DNA from: CALLCD01 sp039196965
GTDB lineage: Bacteria; Pseudomonadota; Alphaproteobacteria; Caulobacterales; Hyphomonadaceae
DNA: 64,000 bases
NCBI GenBank assembly: GCA_039196965.1
Contig: JBCCUK010000002.1
Span: forward strand, 1 to 64,000
Direction: 5' to 3'
Part shown: positions 1 to 8,670 of the stretch, one piece after another
Numbering within the stretch: position 1 is the first letter of the stretch
Layout: each line of letters starts with the position of its first letter
Made by a program: the position numbers and the translations under genes
The notes under the pieces: generated by a model
Databases searched by the model: none
What the model was told of the DNA's origin: nothing
Seen by the model: the letters and a program-made list of their open reading frames with translations, nothing else

Positions 1-12
1 CCGGGATGACAA
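1..12. repeat. Half copy of the CCGGGATGACAA repeat
   Basis: The first 12 bases match one arm of the perfect 12-bp inverted repeat at 29837-29878. The other arm, if present, lies outside the window. Confidence 0.5.
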
Positions 13-30
13 GTCTAATAAGAGCAAAAC

Positions 31-66
31 CTGCAGCCCTGAGCGCGACCCATCGCGAGGCTGCAG
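31..66. repeat. Perfect-arm palindromic hairpin (REP-like)
   Basis: CTGCAGCC at 31-38 is the exact reverse complement of GGCTGCAG at 59-66. An inner stem CGCGA/TCGCG (44-48 with 53-57) closes a CCCA loop. The left arm runs into GCAGCCCTGAGCGCG (33-47), which recurs at 91-105 as the leader of the next repeat. It lies downstream of the minus-strand M23 gene and could also act as a transcript end, though no T-run follows. Confidence 0.65.
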
Positions 67-90
67 GCCGACGCGGGGGTCAATCAAAGA

Positions 91-142
91 GCAGCCCTGA
101 GCGCGTCTCATGTGAGCGCCGAAGGCGCGATACGGAGACAAA
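91..142 (+). repeat. Covarying hairpin repeat, copy 1
   Basis: A leader GCAGCCCTGAGCGC (91-104) is followed by a 35-nt hairpin at 105-139, closed by GTCTC/GAGAC with an inner GCGCC-GAA-GGCGC stem, then AAA. A second copy lies in the opposite orientation at 29673-29724. The two 35-nt hairpins match at 31 of 35 positions, and two of the four changes swap an inner C-G pair for G-C. That is the pattern expected of a selected or mobilised hairpin. Confidence 0.75.
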
Positions 143-148
143 CCAATA

Positions 149-190
149 TGAGACTCTCACTTTCCGTGCGCTGAGAGTCTGAGACCCTTA
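149..190. repeat. TGAGACTCTCA hairpin repeat, copy 1
   Basis: AGACTCTCA (151-159) pairs with TGAGAGTCT (172-180), a perfect 9-bp stem. The element TGAGACTCTCA-N12-TGAGAGT recurs at 13235-13264 with the same 12-nt loop length but a different loop sequence. It sits downstream of the minus-strand M23 gene. Confidence 0.65.
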
Positions 191-273
191 TGAGATCTTC
201 TCGTTCCATTTAATCTGGACATTCGAAAGATGAGCTCTGCGGACATTCGCTGCAAAGACTTCAAACAAGTTGT

Positions 274-1170
274 TCAGCCCTCTGCAGGCATATCCAGAAG
301 CAGCGCCGGATCGATATAGAAATCGCCGCTGCGATCCTCGCTCATCGGGTTGCGCCACTTCACGCCCCAGTGGAGATGCGCTCCGGTGACGCGGCCCGTT
401 GCGCCGATTTTTCCAATGGGGTCGCCTGCGGCGAGGACGTCGCCAACTTCGGCCTCAACTTCAGACATATGCAAGAAGATTGAGACAAGGCCGTGGCCAT
501 GGTCGAGGAACACCGTGCCGCCTTCATAATATAGATCGTCATCGGCAAGTGTCACCGTGCCGGCAGCTGGTGCGACGATGGGTGCGCCGGTGGGCGCTGC
601 GATGTCGTAACCGAAATGGGGGCGTTCCTTTGTCGGACAGCCTTCAGTGACGTATTTCCGGACAAAGCCGAAAGGCGAGGATGTAGGCCCGGCTGCCGGG
701 CGGATAAAGCCATCGAGGCCGCCGCGGCCCGGATGGAAAGACTTCCAGCCATCCTGTTTCTTCGCCCAGGAGCGGGAGGCCTGAGCTTTCTGTTCTTCAG
801 TGCGGGCGTCGATCTTGTCGCAATTTATGCCCTTTAAGGTGCTGGTTTCGTCCCGCCGCGGGGCAATTGGCAGTTCAAATGTTGTGGCGCTGCTGGCCGG
901 GCCGGAAGCGGCAATGGTAACCGAGGCGGGAGCTTTTCGGCCAAGCCCGAAGGCGACGGCTCCGGTTTCATCGGCGATCAGCGTTGTGTCGCCTAGGGTA
1001 AAGCGCGTGCCCGGGCTGCCCTTGCAAATGATCAGACCGCCCTGGGTGAGCGCGCCGGAGCAGGTTTCCGGATAATGATCCATGGCGTCGAGTTGCGGGT
1101 GGCCTGTCTCCGCGCAAGCAACGAGCGGAAAACAGGCGAGGGCGGCGACGATCAGCGCGGATCTCAGCAT
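274..1170 (-). CDS. M23-family (LytM domain) peptidase, probable lipoprotein
   Basis: Predicted murein or envelope endopeptidase of 298 residues. The N-terminus is a hydrophobic signal ending LVAC (C19), which fits a lipobox, although signal peptidase I cleavage after ACA is also possible. The C-terminal LytM domain (about 165-290) carries the zinc motif HFGYD (H185, D189), FLHMS (H234) and HLHWG (H265, H267), so the metal ligands look intact. The middle region (25-160) is not recognised. The DUF2093 gene lies 6 bp upstream on the same strand, so the two may be co-transcribed. The peptide bond cleaved is not known. Confidence 0.85.
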   Translation of the reverse strand: MLRSALIVAALACFPLVACAETGHPQLDAMDHYPETCSGALTQGGLIICKGSPGTRFTLGDTTLIADETGAVAFGLGRKAPASVTIAASGPASSATTFELPIAPRRDETSTLKGINCDKIDARTEEQKAQASRSWAKKQDGWKSFHPGRGGLDGFIRPAAGPTSSPFGFVRKYVTEGCPTKERPHFGYDIAAPTGAPIVAPAAGTVTLADDDLYYEGGTVFLDHGHGLVSIFLHMSEVEAEVGDVLAAGDPIGKIGATGRVTGAHLHWGVKWRNPMSEDRSGDFYIDPALLLDMPAEG

Positions 1171-1176
1171 GGCGGC

Positions 1177-1395
1177 TTACGCTTTCGCAGTGCCGTATTT
1201 CATGCGCGATAGGGCGGCAGCGGCATCAATATAGGCTTCCTGATGCTCGACGCTCCAGTATCGGAGGGCCTGAAGCGGGATTTTCCGGTCCGTGACAGCA
1301 CAGATTACATAGTCGCCCGGGGAGAGGACCTGCAGATCGGCGTCAAGATAGCGCACACGGGCTTCGCCGGGCTGGCGGCTGGGTGTTTTCAACAT
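1177..1395 (-). CDS. DUF2093 family small protein
   Basis: A 72-residue protein matching the alphaproteobacterial DUF2093 family: the core VRYLDADLQVLSPGDYVICA followed by IPLQALRYWSVEHQEAY. Its function is unknown. An upstream in-frame start at 1530 would add 45 residues rich in Cys and His that do not resemble the family and would run through the SOS boxes of recA, so the ATG at 1395 is preferred. It diverges from recA and is followed closely by the M23 gene. Confidence 0.85.
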   Translation of the reverse strand: MLKTPSRQPGEARVRYLDADLQVLSPGDYVICAVTDRKIPLQALRYWSVEHQEAYIDAAAALSRMKYGTAKA

Positions 1396-1494
1396 TCCGG
1401 CAATATGCCGATTTTTGTCCGTCTGCGAAAGGGGGCGCTCGCAGGCTAGGGGACGCGTGTGGCACTCACAGGATATTTTTGAGGTATTTTCGAT

Positions 1495-1528
1495 ATTCAC
1501 TCTTTGTTCTAGAGAACAAATATGGTAC
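1495..1528. promoter_or_regulatory. Probable LexA (SOS) operator of recA: two opposed half-boxes
   Basis: ATTC-N7-GTTC (1495-1509) is followed by TAGA and then GAAC-N7-GTAC (1514-1528). Each is one base from the alphaproteobacterial LexA site GTTC-N7-GTTC (or its complement GAAC-N7-GAAC). Together they form an inverted pair around the palindrome TTGTTCTAGAGAACAA. The pair lies 70-104 bp before the recA start, where an SOS operator is expected. Confidence 0.65.
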
Positions 1529-1598
1529 AAACTAAATCTGAAATTGATCAGCGTGTGCTTGCCAAGCGCTGCCGCACAGTAGAAAAAGGATACGACTC

Positions 1599-2687
1599 AT
1601 GGCCAAACCAGTTCTTCAGCTTGTGGATGAGGTAAGCGGCGTGGATAAGCAGAAAGCTCTAGAGACAGCACTTGGCAATATAGAACGATCCTTTGGCAAG
1701 GGATCGATCATGCGCCTTGGCGACCAGCAGGCGCTGGATATTGAGGCTGTGTCGACGGGATCGTTGGGCCTCGATATTGCCCTTGGGATTGGCGGTTTGC
1801 CGAAGGGCCGGGTGATCGAGATTTACGGGCCGGAGAGTTCGGGCAAGACGACGCTTTCCCTGCATGTGGTGGCCGAAGCCCAGAAGAGTGGCGGTGTCTG
1901 TGCGTTTGTAGATGCCGAACATGCCCTTGATCCAGCTTATGCTGCGAAGCTGGGTGTTGATCTCGACGATCTCCTGATTTCACAGCCGGATACAGGCGAG
2001 CAGGCGCTGGAAATCGCGGATACGCTTGTAAGATCAGGCGCGGTGGACGTGCTGGTGGTGGATTCTGTGGCGGCGCTGACCCCGCGGGCCGAGCTTGAGG
2101 GCGAGATGGGCGACAGTCTACCGGGGCTGCAGGCACGTTTGATGAGCCAGGCCCTGCGCAAACTCACCGGATCGATTTCCAAATCGAACTGTATGGTTAT
2201 TTTCATCAACCAAATCCGCATGAAAATCGGTGTGATGTTCGGATCGCCGGAAACGACCACCGGGGGCAATGCCCTGAAGTTCTATTCTTCAGTTCGCCTC
2301 GACATCCGCCGCATTGGCGCGATCAAGGATCGCGATGAGGTCATCGGCAACCAGACACGCGTCAAGGTCGTGAAGAACAAGGTGGCCCCGCCATTCCGCG
2401 TGATCGAGTTTGACATCATTTATGGTGAGGGCATTTCCAAGACAGGCGAGCTGATCGATCTCGGGGTCAAGAGCGAGGTCGTGGATAAGTCAGGGTCCTG
2501 GTACTCCTATAATGGTGACCGTATTGGTCAGGGCCGGGAAAAGACGCGTCAGTTCCTGAAGGATAATCCTGAAATCGCCGATCAGATTGAGGAGGCTGTG
2601 CGCCGAAAGGCCGGTCTTCTGTCCGAGGATATGCTCACCGCAGGTGAGACCGTTGAGAATGATGATGACGAAGCTGCCGCAAGCTAA
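1599..2687 (+). CDS. recA: Recombinase A
   Basis: The 362-residue strand-exchange and SOS co-protease protein. The Walker A motif GPESSGKT lies at 77-84, followed by the VDAEHALDP and VDVLVVDSVAAL segments and the NQIRMKIGVMFG region near 217. It ends in an acidic tail (ENDDDEAAAS), typical of RecA. The start ATG at 1599 is preceded by AAAAAGGA eight bases upstream. The operator 70-104 bp before the start suggests LexA control. alaS follows 138 bp downstream, a neighbourhood seen in other alphaproteobacteria. Confidence 0.99.
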   Translation: MAKPVLQLVDEVSGVDKQKALETALGNIERSFGKGSIMRLGDQQALDIEAVSTGSLGLDIALGIGGLPKGRVIEIYGPESSGKTTLSLHVVAEAQKSGGVCAFVDAEHALDPAYAAKLGVDLDDLLISQPDTGEQALEIADTLVRSGAVDVLVVDSVAALTPRAELEGEMGDSLPGLQARLMSQALRKLTGSISKSNCMVIFINQIRMKIGVMFGSPETTTGGNALKFYSSVRLDIRRIGAIKDRDEVIGNQTRVKVVKNKVAPPFRVIEFDIIYGEGISKTGELIDLGVKSEVVDKSGSWYSYNGDRIGQGREKTRQFLKDNPEIADQIEEAVRRKAGLLSEDMLTAGETVENDDDEAAAS

Positions 2688-2747
2688 CGCGTAATAAAGG
2701 TCAGCGCTTCATTAAGCATCCGGTGATCGGTTAAATTTTAGACATAT

Positions 2748-2794
2748 CGGGCCGCACTGCCATCTTGGCGCGGCCCGGTCGCCCCTATATAGGG
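2748..2794. repeat. Hairpin and 12-bp palindrome in the recA-alaS gap
   Basis: CGGGCCGC (2748-2755) pairs perfectly with GCGGCCCG (2770-2777), but no T-run follows. Just after it, CCCTATATAGGG (2783-2794) is a perfect palindrome 32 bp before the alaS start. The hairpin could end recA transcripts, and the palindrome could be an operator or overlap the alaS promoter. Neither role is shown. Confidence 0.4.
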
Positions 2795-2825
2795 TCGGGT
2801 TCGAATTGAACTCACAGGACCTGAT

Positions 2826-5474
2826 ATGACCGGCGTAAACGATCTTCGCGAAGCCTTTCTTTCCTATTTTGAAGGACAGGACCATACGCGCCGGGCCTCC
2901 GCGCCCCTTGTGCCGGAAGACGATCCGACCCTGATGTTCGTCAATGCCGGCATGGTACCGTTCAAGAATATCTTTACCGGGGTCGAAACGCCATTCGCAC
3001 CGCGCGCCGTCACTTCCCAGAAATGCGTCCGCGCTGGCGGAAAGCACAATGATCTCGATAATGTGGGATATACGGCTCGCCATCACACATTCTTCGAAAT
3101 GCTCGGCAATTTCTCCTTCGGCGATTACTTCAAGGAGGATGCTATCAAGTTCGGCTGGGATTTTGTCACTCGCGAACTCGGACTATCTGCCGACAAACTG
3201 CTCGTGACCATCTATGCTGACGATGATGACGCTGCGGGCCTATGGTCGAAAATTTCCGGCCTGTCCGACGATCGGATTATAAGGATCGCGACATCTGACA
3301 ACTTCTGGTCCATGGGCGATACCGGGCCCTGCGGTCCCTGTTCGGAAATTTTCTACGACCATGGTGCAAATGTGCCTGGCGGTCCGCCCGGAAGCCCGGA
3401 CGAAGATGGCGACAGGTTTATCGAAATCTGGAACCTCGTTTTCATGCAGTTCGATCAGGCGGCGGATGGTTCGCGAACGGAATTACCAAAACCCAGCATC
3501 GATACGGGGATGGGGTTGGAGCGCGTCGCCGCAGTGCTGCAGGGGGTGCACAATAATTATGATACGGATCTTTTCAAAGCGCTGATAGGTGCCGGCGAAG
3601 ATATATACAGGACAAAAGCGACAGGCGATAAGCTTGCTTCCTTTCGCGTCATCGCCGACCATTTGAGGGCTGCCTCATTTCTGATTGCCGATGGTGTTCT
3701 TCCGTCCAATGAGGGACGAGGTTATGTCCTTAGACGAATAATGCGTCGCGGCATGCGCCATGGGCACATGCTGGGCGCGCGTGAGCCGTCCATGCACCTC
3801 ATGACAGGTGCCTTGATAAATGAAATGGGCGCGGCCTATCCCGAACTTGTTCGTGCACGGGCATCGATAGAAGCATCCCTGGAACAGGAAGAGGCGAGGT
3901 TTCAGCGAACCCTCGGCCGTGGCCTGTCGCTGCTGGAAGAGGCGCTTGATGGCCTGGGCAATGATAAGGCGCTGCCGGGGGAAACCGCTTTCAAACTCTA
4001 TGATACTTATGGTTTTCCATTGGATCTGACCCAGGATATTTTGCGTGGGCGCGGGCTGACCGTGGACGAGGACGGGTTTAACGCTGCCATGGATCGGCAG
4101 AAGGAAGGATCCCGCGAGGGCCAGACGGCCTTCGGCTCGGAGGGTGCTGGCAAGGTCTGGTTTGACCTTATCGAAAAGCTCGGCAAAACCCGGTTTGTCG
4201 GTTACACCGAGACTCAAGGAAGCGCGACCCTCAAGGCGATAGTCATCGGCGATGAGGCCGTTTCCGAATTTGGCTCTGGCGAAGCGGAACTCGTCTTTGA
4301 TGAGACTCCCTTCTATGCTGAAAGCGGCGGCCAGGCTGGAGACCATGGCGATATTCGCTTTAGCAATGGTGCTCATTTTATTGTGCGCGATGTGCAGAAG
4401 CGCGCGGGGGGGCTTTTCTCCCATGTCGGCGAGCTGATTGCCGGCGATGTGCAGGTGGGCGCATCTGCGGCCTTGCAGATCAATCTGGATCGACGTCAGC
4501 GGATTTCCTCCAACCATTCTGCAACGCATTTAATGCACGCCGCATTGCGCAATATTCTTGGGGAGCATGTGGCGCAAAAGGGGTCGCTCGTTGAGCAGGA
4601 TCGGTTCCGGTTTGACTTTTCCCATGGCACTCCGGTGACGCCTGCGGAGATCGAAGCCGTAGAAGATGAGGTAAATGAAATTATCCGTCGCAATGCGCCA
4701 ACGGAAGTTCGCCATATGGCGATTGACGATGCCATCGCATCCGGGGCTCTGGCCATGTTTGGCGAGAAATACGGCGATGAGGTTCGGGTAATTTCTATCG
4801 GCGGCGAGGATGCACCGGGAGAACGGCCGTATTCTCTAGAGCTTTGTGGCGGAACCCATGTGAAGCGGGCCGGCGATGTCGCGGTTTTCATGGTCACCAG
4901 CGAAGGCGGCGTGTCCGCCGGCATTCGCAGGATCGAAGCTGTAACGGGTTCGGAAGCCCTGACGTTTCTGAAAGGCCAGGCCCAGGTCGGCCTCGACATT
5001 GCCCAGCAGTTGCGTGTGCCCTTGAAGGATGTTGCGCGGCGTGTAAGCGTTCTCCAGGAGGAACGTAAATCGCTTGAAAATGAGCTCGCCGATGCCAAGA
5101 AAAAGCTGGCTATGGGTGGCGGCGGGTCGGCTCCTTCCGGGCCGGAAGAAATTGCTGGTGTGAAACTTGTCGCCCGTATCGCCGAAGGGGTCGGCGGGAA
5201 GGATCTGCGCAGTCTCGTAGACGATGCCAAAGCTGATCTTGGATCGGGAATTGCTGTGTTTGTCGGTGTGTCCGATGGCAAAGCAGCGGTTTGTGTTGGC
5301 GTTACAAAAGACCTGATAGACCGGTTTTCAGCGGTGGATCTCGTCCGCGTGGCAAGCGCCGAAGTCGGCGGGAAGGGCGGGGGTGGACGCCCGGATATGG
5401 CCCAGGCCGGTGGTCCCGATGGGGCAAAAGCCGAAGCCGCGCTGGATGCTGTCCGGTCTCATATCGCAGGCTGA
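2826..5474 (+). CDS. alaS: Alanyl-tRNA synthetase
   Basis: Attaches alanine to tRNA-Ala in the cytoplasm. At 882 residues it has the usual full length. The N-terminal class II catalytic domain begins near residue 5 and includes the typical SQKCVRAGGKHNDLDNVG segment. The editing domain has the zinc/active-site motifs NHSATHLMH (about 563-571) and CGGTHV (about 674-679). The C-terminal C-Ala domain ends in the glycine-rich GGKGGGGRPDMAQAGG. All key motifs are intact. Confidence 0.99.
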   Translation: MTGVNDLREAFLSYFEGQDHTRRASAPLVPEDDPTLMFVNAGMVPFKNIFTGVETPFAPRAVTSQKCVRAGGKHNDLDNVGYTARHHTFFEMLGNFSFGDYFKEDAIKFGWDFVTRELGLSADKLLVTIYADDDDAAGLWSKISGLSDDRIIRIATSDNFWSMGDTGPCGPCSEIFYDHGANVPGGPPGSPDEDGDRFIEIWNLVFMQFDQAADGSRTELPKPSIDTGMGLERVAAVLQGVHNNYDTDLFKALIGAGEDIYRTKATGDKLASFRVIADHLRAASFLIADGVLPSNEGRGYVLRRIMRRGMRHGHMLGAREPSMHLMTGALINEMGAAYPELVRARASIEASLEQEEARFQRTLGRGLSLLEEALDGLGNDKALPGETAFKLYDTYGFPLDLTQDILRGRGLTVDEDGFNAAMDRQKEGSREGQTAFGSEGAGKVWFDLIEKLGKTRFVGYTETQGSATLKAIVIGDEAVSEFGSGEAELVFDETPFYAESGGQAGDHGDIRFSNGAHFIVRDVQKRAGGLFSHVGELIAGDVQVGASAALQINLDRRQRISSNHSATHLMHAALRNILGEHVAQKGSLVEQDRFRFDFSHGTPVTPAEIEAVEDEVNEIIRRNAPTEVRHMAIDDAIASGALAMFGEKYGDEVRVISIGGEDAPGERPYSLELCGGTHVKRAGDVAVFMVTSEGGVSAGIRRIEAVTGSEALTFLKGQAQVGLDIAQQLRVPLKDVARRVSVLQEERKSLENELADAKKKLAMGGGGSAPSGPEEIAGVKLVARIAEGVGGKDLRSLVDDAKADLGSGIAVFVGVSDGKAAVCVGVTKDLIDRFSAVDLVRVASAEVGGKGGGGRPDMAQAGGPDGAKAEAALDAVRSHIAG

Positions 5475-5495
5475 CAGGTTCTTTGCCAAACGGAC

Positions 5496-6242
5496 CTATT
5501 TGCGCCGAACCGATACATAGTTTCGACGACCGCCTTCATGGACAACAAGTGCTGTCAGCGCGCCGCCATCTACGGCTCCGGTATCGATCCCCGTTGCATG
5601 GGGAAACTCTGCAGGTCCTTCAAAAAACGGTTGGTGACCGAATACGACATGGCCAAAGCGTCCATCGTACACTTCGGCCCAAAAGGGGTCGCCGGGCTTC
5701 TCTTTGCCATAACTCAAGAATGCCCCGCTTTTCTGGCAAATATATCGGGTGCGGAGTATTTGCCGTAACTGTCGCCCGTCTTTGCCGGATAGGGATTTCG
5801 CCGCTTCCACACTTTCAGGAAACTCTTTGAGATTGCCCGGTATACCTCCGTGGACACACAAAATTCCGATATCCGGCAATTGCCAGAATGGCACGGCGCT
5901 CGCGAGAAAGGCTCGGTCTTTCTCGCCGAGGGCGTCATCGAGGTATGCCAGCATTGGTGCCGTCTTTGCCATTTGCTGCGCAACGCCCGGCCGTTCGGTG
6001 AGGTTGCGGTGATAGCGGAGATGGCGGTCTTCGTGATTGGCCTCAATCAGGATAACGGGGAAGGGAGCTGTTTCGCGTAAATTCCGCAGGAGCTGTACAG
6101 ATCCGACGGGATCCGGCCCTTTATCGACAAGATCGCCAAGGGAGATGAGCGTGTCACCCTCCTTCAGCTCCAGCGTGTCGAGCAGTTCAGCCAGCATGGT
6201 CGTCATGCCGTGAACGTCACCTATAATGCACACCCTTCCCAT
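5496..6242 (-). CDS. Calcineurin-like metallophosphoesterase (PPP-type phosphatase)
   Basis: Predicted metal-dependent phosphatase of 248 residues from the ATG at 6242; a TTG at 6284 would add 14 residues. The PPP signature is complete: GDVHG near the N-terminus, GDLVDKGPD about 30 residues later, then NHE (usually GNHE; here EANHE) and a late GHQP histidine motif. Such bacterial enzymes act on phosphoproteins or on small molecules such as diadenosine tetraphosphate; the substrate here cannot be told. It is last in a minus-strand run after the GNAT gene and faces alaS tail to tail. Confidence 0.8.
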   Translation of the reverse strand: MGRVCIIGDVHGMTTMLAELLDTLELKEGDTLISLGDLVDKGPDPVGSVQLLRNLRETAPFPVILIEANHEDRHLRYHRNLTERPGVAQQMAKTAPMLAYLDDALGEKDRAFLASAVPFWQLPDIGILCVHGGIPGNLKEFPESVEAAKSLSGKDGRQLRQILRTRYICQKSGAFLSYGKEKPGDPFWAEVYDGRFGHVVFGHQPFFEGPAEFPHATGIDTGAVDGGALTALVVHEGGRRNYVSVRRK

Positions 6243-6296
6243 GGACGTATAAACTGGCTTTGCAACCGCCCCGGTCAAGGCCAAAGCCTTTACGTA

Positions 6297-6836
6297 TCAA
6301 GTTAATGTCAACGCCATGATGATGTCGTCGTAGATCTTGCCGCCGACATTGAATGCGCGCTCACCGACCTTCTCAAAGCCATGTTTTCGGTAAAACGTCA
6401 TGGCACGGTAGTTTTCTTCATAGGTGCCGAGCAGAAGTCGTCTGGCCCCCACATGTCTTGCCTGATTGATTGCCGCTTGCATTAGCGCCTGGCCGATGCC
6501 GGTGCCGTGGGTGCGGGAGAGGGCGTAGATACGTTTCAACTCAAGATCGGAGGCATCGAGTTCAATTGGCAGGTCGGGTTTGCAATTGACGGCATAACCG
6601 ATTGGGGCACCAGTGGGCTGGTATTCGGCGATCCAGCATGCGCCGCGCGGATCTGCGAGATATTGTTCGTATACCTCGCGGGAATGCTGGTTTGTGCAAT
6701 GGGCGACCATGGCTGGCCCTTCAATATCCTCTGTATAGCTCTCAATGAAAGTTGCCACGCCGATATGGGCGAGAGCCTCTGCGTCCTCTTCAGAAGCGCG
6801 GCGGACGATAAGGTCATTGTCTGCGTCGAACATCAT
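6297..6836 (-). CDS. GNAT family N-acetyltransferase
   Basis: Predicted acetyl-CoA-dependent acetyltransferase, about 179 residues. The acetyl-CoA binding motif is seen as RTHGTGIGQALMQAAI, followed by the usual YRKHGFEKVG strand-helix-strand end. The substrate is unknown. An open frame extends to 7019 but would overlap the methyltransferase gene; the paired ATG codons at 6833-6836 give the family-length protein. It lies 28 bp after the methyltransferase gene. Confidence 0.85.
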   Translation of the reverse strand: MMFDADNDLIVRRASEEDAEALAHIGVATFIESYTEDIEGPAMVAHCTNQHSREVYEQYLADPRGACWIAEYQPTGAPIGYAVNCKPDLPIELDASDLELKRIYALSRTHGTGIGQALMQAAINQARHVGARRLLLGTYEENYRAMTFYRKHGFEKVGERAFNVGGKIYDDIIMALTLT

Positions 6837-6864
6837 GGTTTGCTGGAACGCGCTGGCTCGTGTG

Positions 6865-7758
6865 TCAAGCGGACCATCTGGCATAGTTCGAGGTGGGCAG
6901 AAGCCTGCTTCCATCCTGTTGGCGAAGCGCCATTTCGCCCGTTTCCATGATGCCGCCAAGAGGGGTGAGCCTGTCCTGAAGCGTCTGCGACAGGGCAATA
7001 TGGGAGAGGCGGACGGCATAACTTGTGAGGATCACGAACAGGGGACTGGGCGACAGAAGCGCGCTGACCCCATCCAGAAGTTCCGGCAGATCCTGTTCGA
7101 ACCGCCATGTTTCGTTTTTCGGGCCGCGGCCAAATTTCGGCGGATCGAGGATGATGCCGTCATAGGTGTTGCCGCGGCGCTGCTCGCGGGCAACGAACTT
7201 CATGGCATCGTCGGCGATCCAGCGAATTGCCCGGTCCTCAAGGCCGGAAAGTTGTTGGTTGGCCTTGCCATAGCCATTGGATTTTGGGCTGGCATCAAGG
7301 TGCACGACCTCTGCTCCGGCCGCCGCGCAGGCCAGCGACATGAGCCCTGTGTATCCGAACAGGTTGAGAATCTTGACTGGCCGTTTTCCGGCTGCCTGAA
7401 TTCGGTCCATGGCGAATTGCCAATGTACCGAATGTTCCTGAAAAACGCCGAGATGGCGGAAGGGCGTGCGACGGGCTTCGAAGGTGAGCGGCCCCCACCT
7501 CATCTGCCAGACCTCGGGGGGCTTCGGGGTGAGTATCTTCCAGTTACCGCGCTCTTCATCGCCTGATTTTGCATCGAAGCGGGCGTCGGCGGTCCAGGTC
7601 TCAATCGCGGTTGTCGGCTGCCAGAATGCCTGAGGGTCAGGGCGAATAACTATCTGGTTGCCAAATCGCTCGAGTTTCTGCCCGTGGCCTGAATCCATCA
7701 GGGCATAATCGGTCCAGTCGTCGGCGATGAGGAGTTCCGTTCGGGTTTCCATTGTCAT
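6865..7758 (-). CDS. Class I SAM-dependent methyltransferase, RlmI-like (COG1092 type)
   Basis: Predicted RNA methyltransferase of about 297 residues. The SAM site appears as VKILNLFGYTGLMSLACA followed by VVHLDASPKS, and the catalytic loop as GIILDPPKFGRGPKNE. This combination is typical of the RlmI/RlmK-like group that modifies rRNA. The N-terminal PUA domain of RlmI is not evident. The ATG at 7758 overlaps the stop of the upstream TrmH-family gene as ATGA, so two RNA-modification genes are translationally coupled. The exact target base cannot be assigned. Confidence 0.85.
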   Translation of the reverse strand: MTMETRTELLIADDWTDYALMDSGHGQKLERFGNQIVIRPDPQAFWQPTTAIETWTADARFDAKSGDEERGNWKILTPKPPEVWQMRWGPLTFEARRTPFRHLGVFQEHSVHWQFAMDRIQAAGKRPVKILNLFGYTGLMSLACAAAGAEVVHLDASPKSNGYGKANQQLSGLEDRAIRWIADDAMKFVAREQRRGNTYDGIILDPPKFGRGPKNETWRFEQDLPELLDGVSALLSPSPLFVILTSYAVRLSHIALSQTLQDRLTPLGGIMETGEMALRQQDGSRLLPTSNYARWSA

Positions 7759-8585
7759 GCCGGCTCCGCTGCACCGGGATATCCGTGTGCGCGCCATGCT
7801 TCATACGCCATGATGGCCGTGGCCTGGGCGAGGTTGAGGCTGTCGGCGCCAGCCCGCATGGGAATTAGAGCGAGGTGATCGCAGACCCTCTCAATCTCTT
7901 CTGGCAGCCCGGCCTGTTCATTGCCGATCAGGATGACGGTACGACCGCCGAAGGCGAGGGCATCGTGACGCTTTGTGCCGTTCACACTTGCGGCGACCAG
8001 TGTTGCTCCGGTCGATTGCCGCCACGAATCAAATGTTTGGAAATCAGCCGTCGCAAACGGAATGTCGAACACTGCGCCCATCGAAGCCCGGACTGCTTCG
8101 ACGCTGTAAGGATCGCAGCAGGTTCCGATCAATATGACACCGGCGGCCCCAATGCAGTCCGCTGTGCGCAGAATGGTGCCGAGATTGCCGGGGTCCCGGA
8201 TCTGGTAGAGGCCGATCCACAGACTGGTGATGGCCGGTGTCAGGGATGAAAGATCCCGATTTTGCTGCTGAAAAGCGGCAACGACCGCGCCGGGATTGTC
8301 CTTGCCGGATATCTGCGACAGGAGGGCCTCGGGCACCTCCATCACCCTTGCTCCCATGGAGGCGGCCCTCGCAGCGAGGTTGTTAAGGTGAGGGCGGCTC
8401 AGCCCCTCTTCTGTGATGGCGAGGTAGCCGGGCTTCCAGCCGCAATCGAGACCCTGGTGCACCAATCGCCCACCTTCGGCCATGAAAAGGCCTGTCTCGG
8501 CGCGGACCTTCTTCCGATGCAGACCTTTCAGCGTTTTGATCGCCGGATTCGAGCTACTTGTGATTTTGATGAACGATTGTGACAC
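7755..8585 (-). CDS. TrmH/SpoU family RNA 2'-O-methyltransferase
   Basis: A 276-residue SPOUT methyltransferase. The N-terminal substrate-binding part (about 1-105, with TGLFMAEGGRLVHQGL) is followed by the knotted SAM domain with the conserved motifs LYQIRDPGNLGTILRTAD, LIGNEQAGLPEEI and the closing ADSLNLAQATAIMAYE. It is closest in shape to RlmB/TsnR-type 23S rRNA methyltransferases. It is first of a coupled minus-strand group (methyltransferase, GNAT, phosphatase). The precise nucleotide modified is unknown. Confidence 0.9.
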   Translation of the reverse strand: MSQSFIKITSSSNPAIKTLKGLHRKKVRAETGLFMAEGGRLVHQGLDCGWKPGYLAITEEGLSRPHLNNLAARAASMGARVMEVPEALLSQISGKDNPGAVVAAFQQQNRDLSSLTPAITSLWIGLYQIRDPGNLGTILRTADCIGAAGVILIGTCCDPYSVEAVRASMGAVFDIPFATADFQTFDSWRQSTGATLVAASVNGTKRHDALAFGGRTVILIGNEQAGLPEEIERVCDHLALIPMRAGADSLNLAQATAIMAYEAWRAHGYPGAAEPA

Positions 8586-8670
8586 TATCGCTGTTGGGAC
8601 CTGCGTGGCTGCCTTGCGCGGCGTTGTGAGTTAATGCATGGCTAAACAAGGTTTGCCTTAAGGAAAAGGC

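Noticed and set aside
1396..1530. N-terminal extension of the DUF2093 protein
   Set aside because: The added residues do not fit the family and the extension would cover the recA operator.
3675..5281. Long minus-strand open frames inside alaS (284 and 261 codons)
   Set aside because: alaS is certain on the plus strand; the reverse frames have composition typical of antisense shadows in GC-rich genes.
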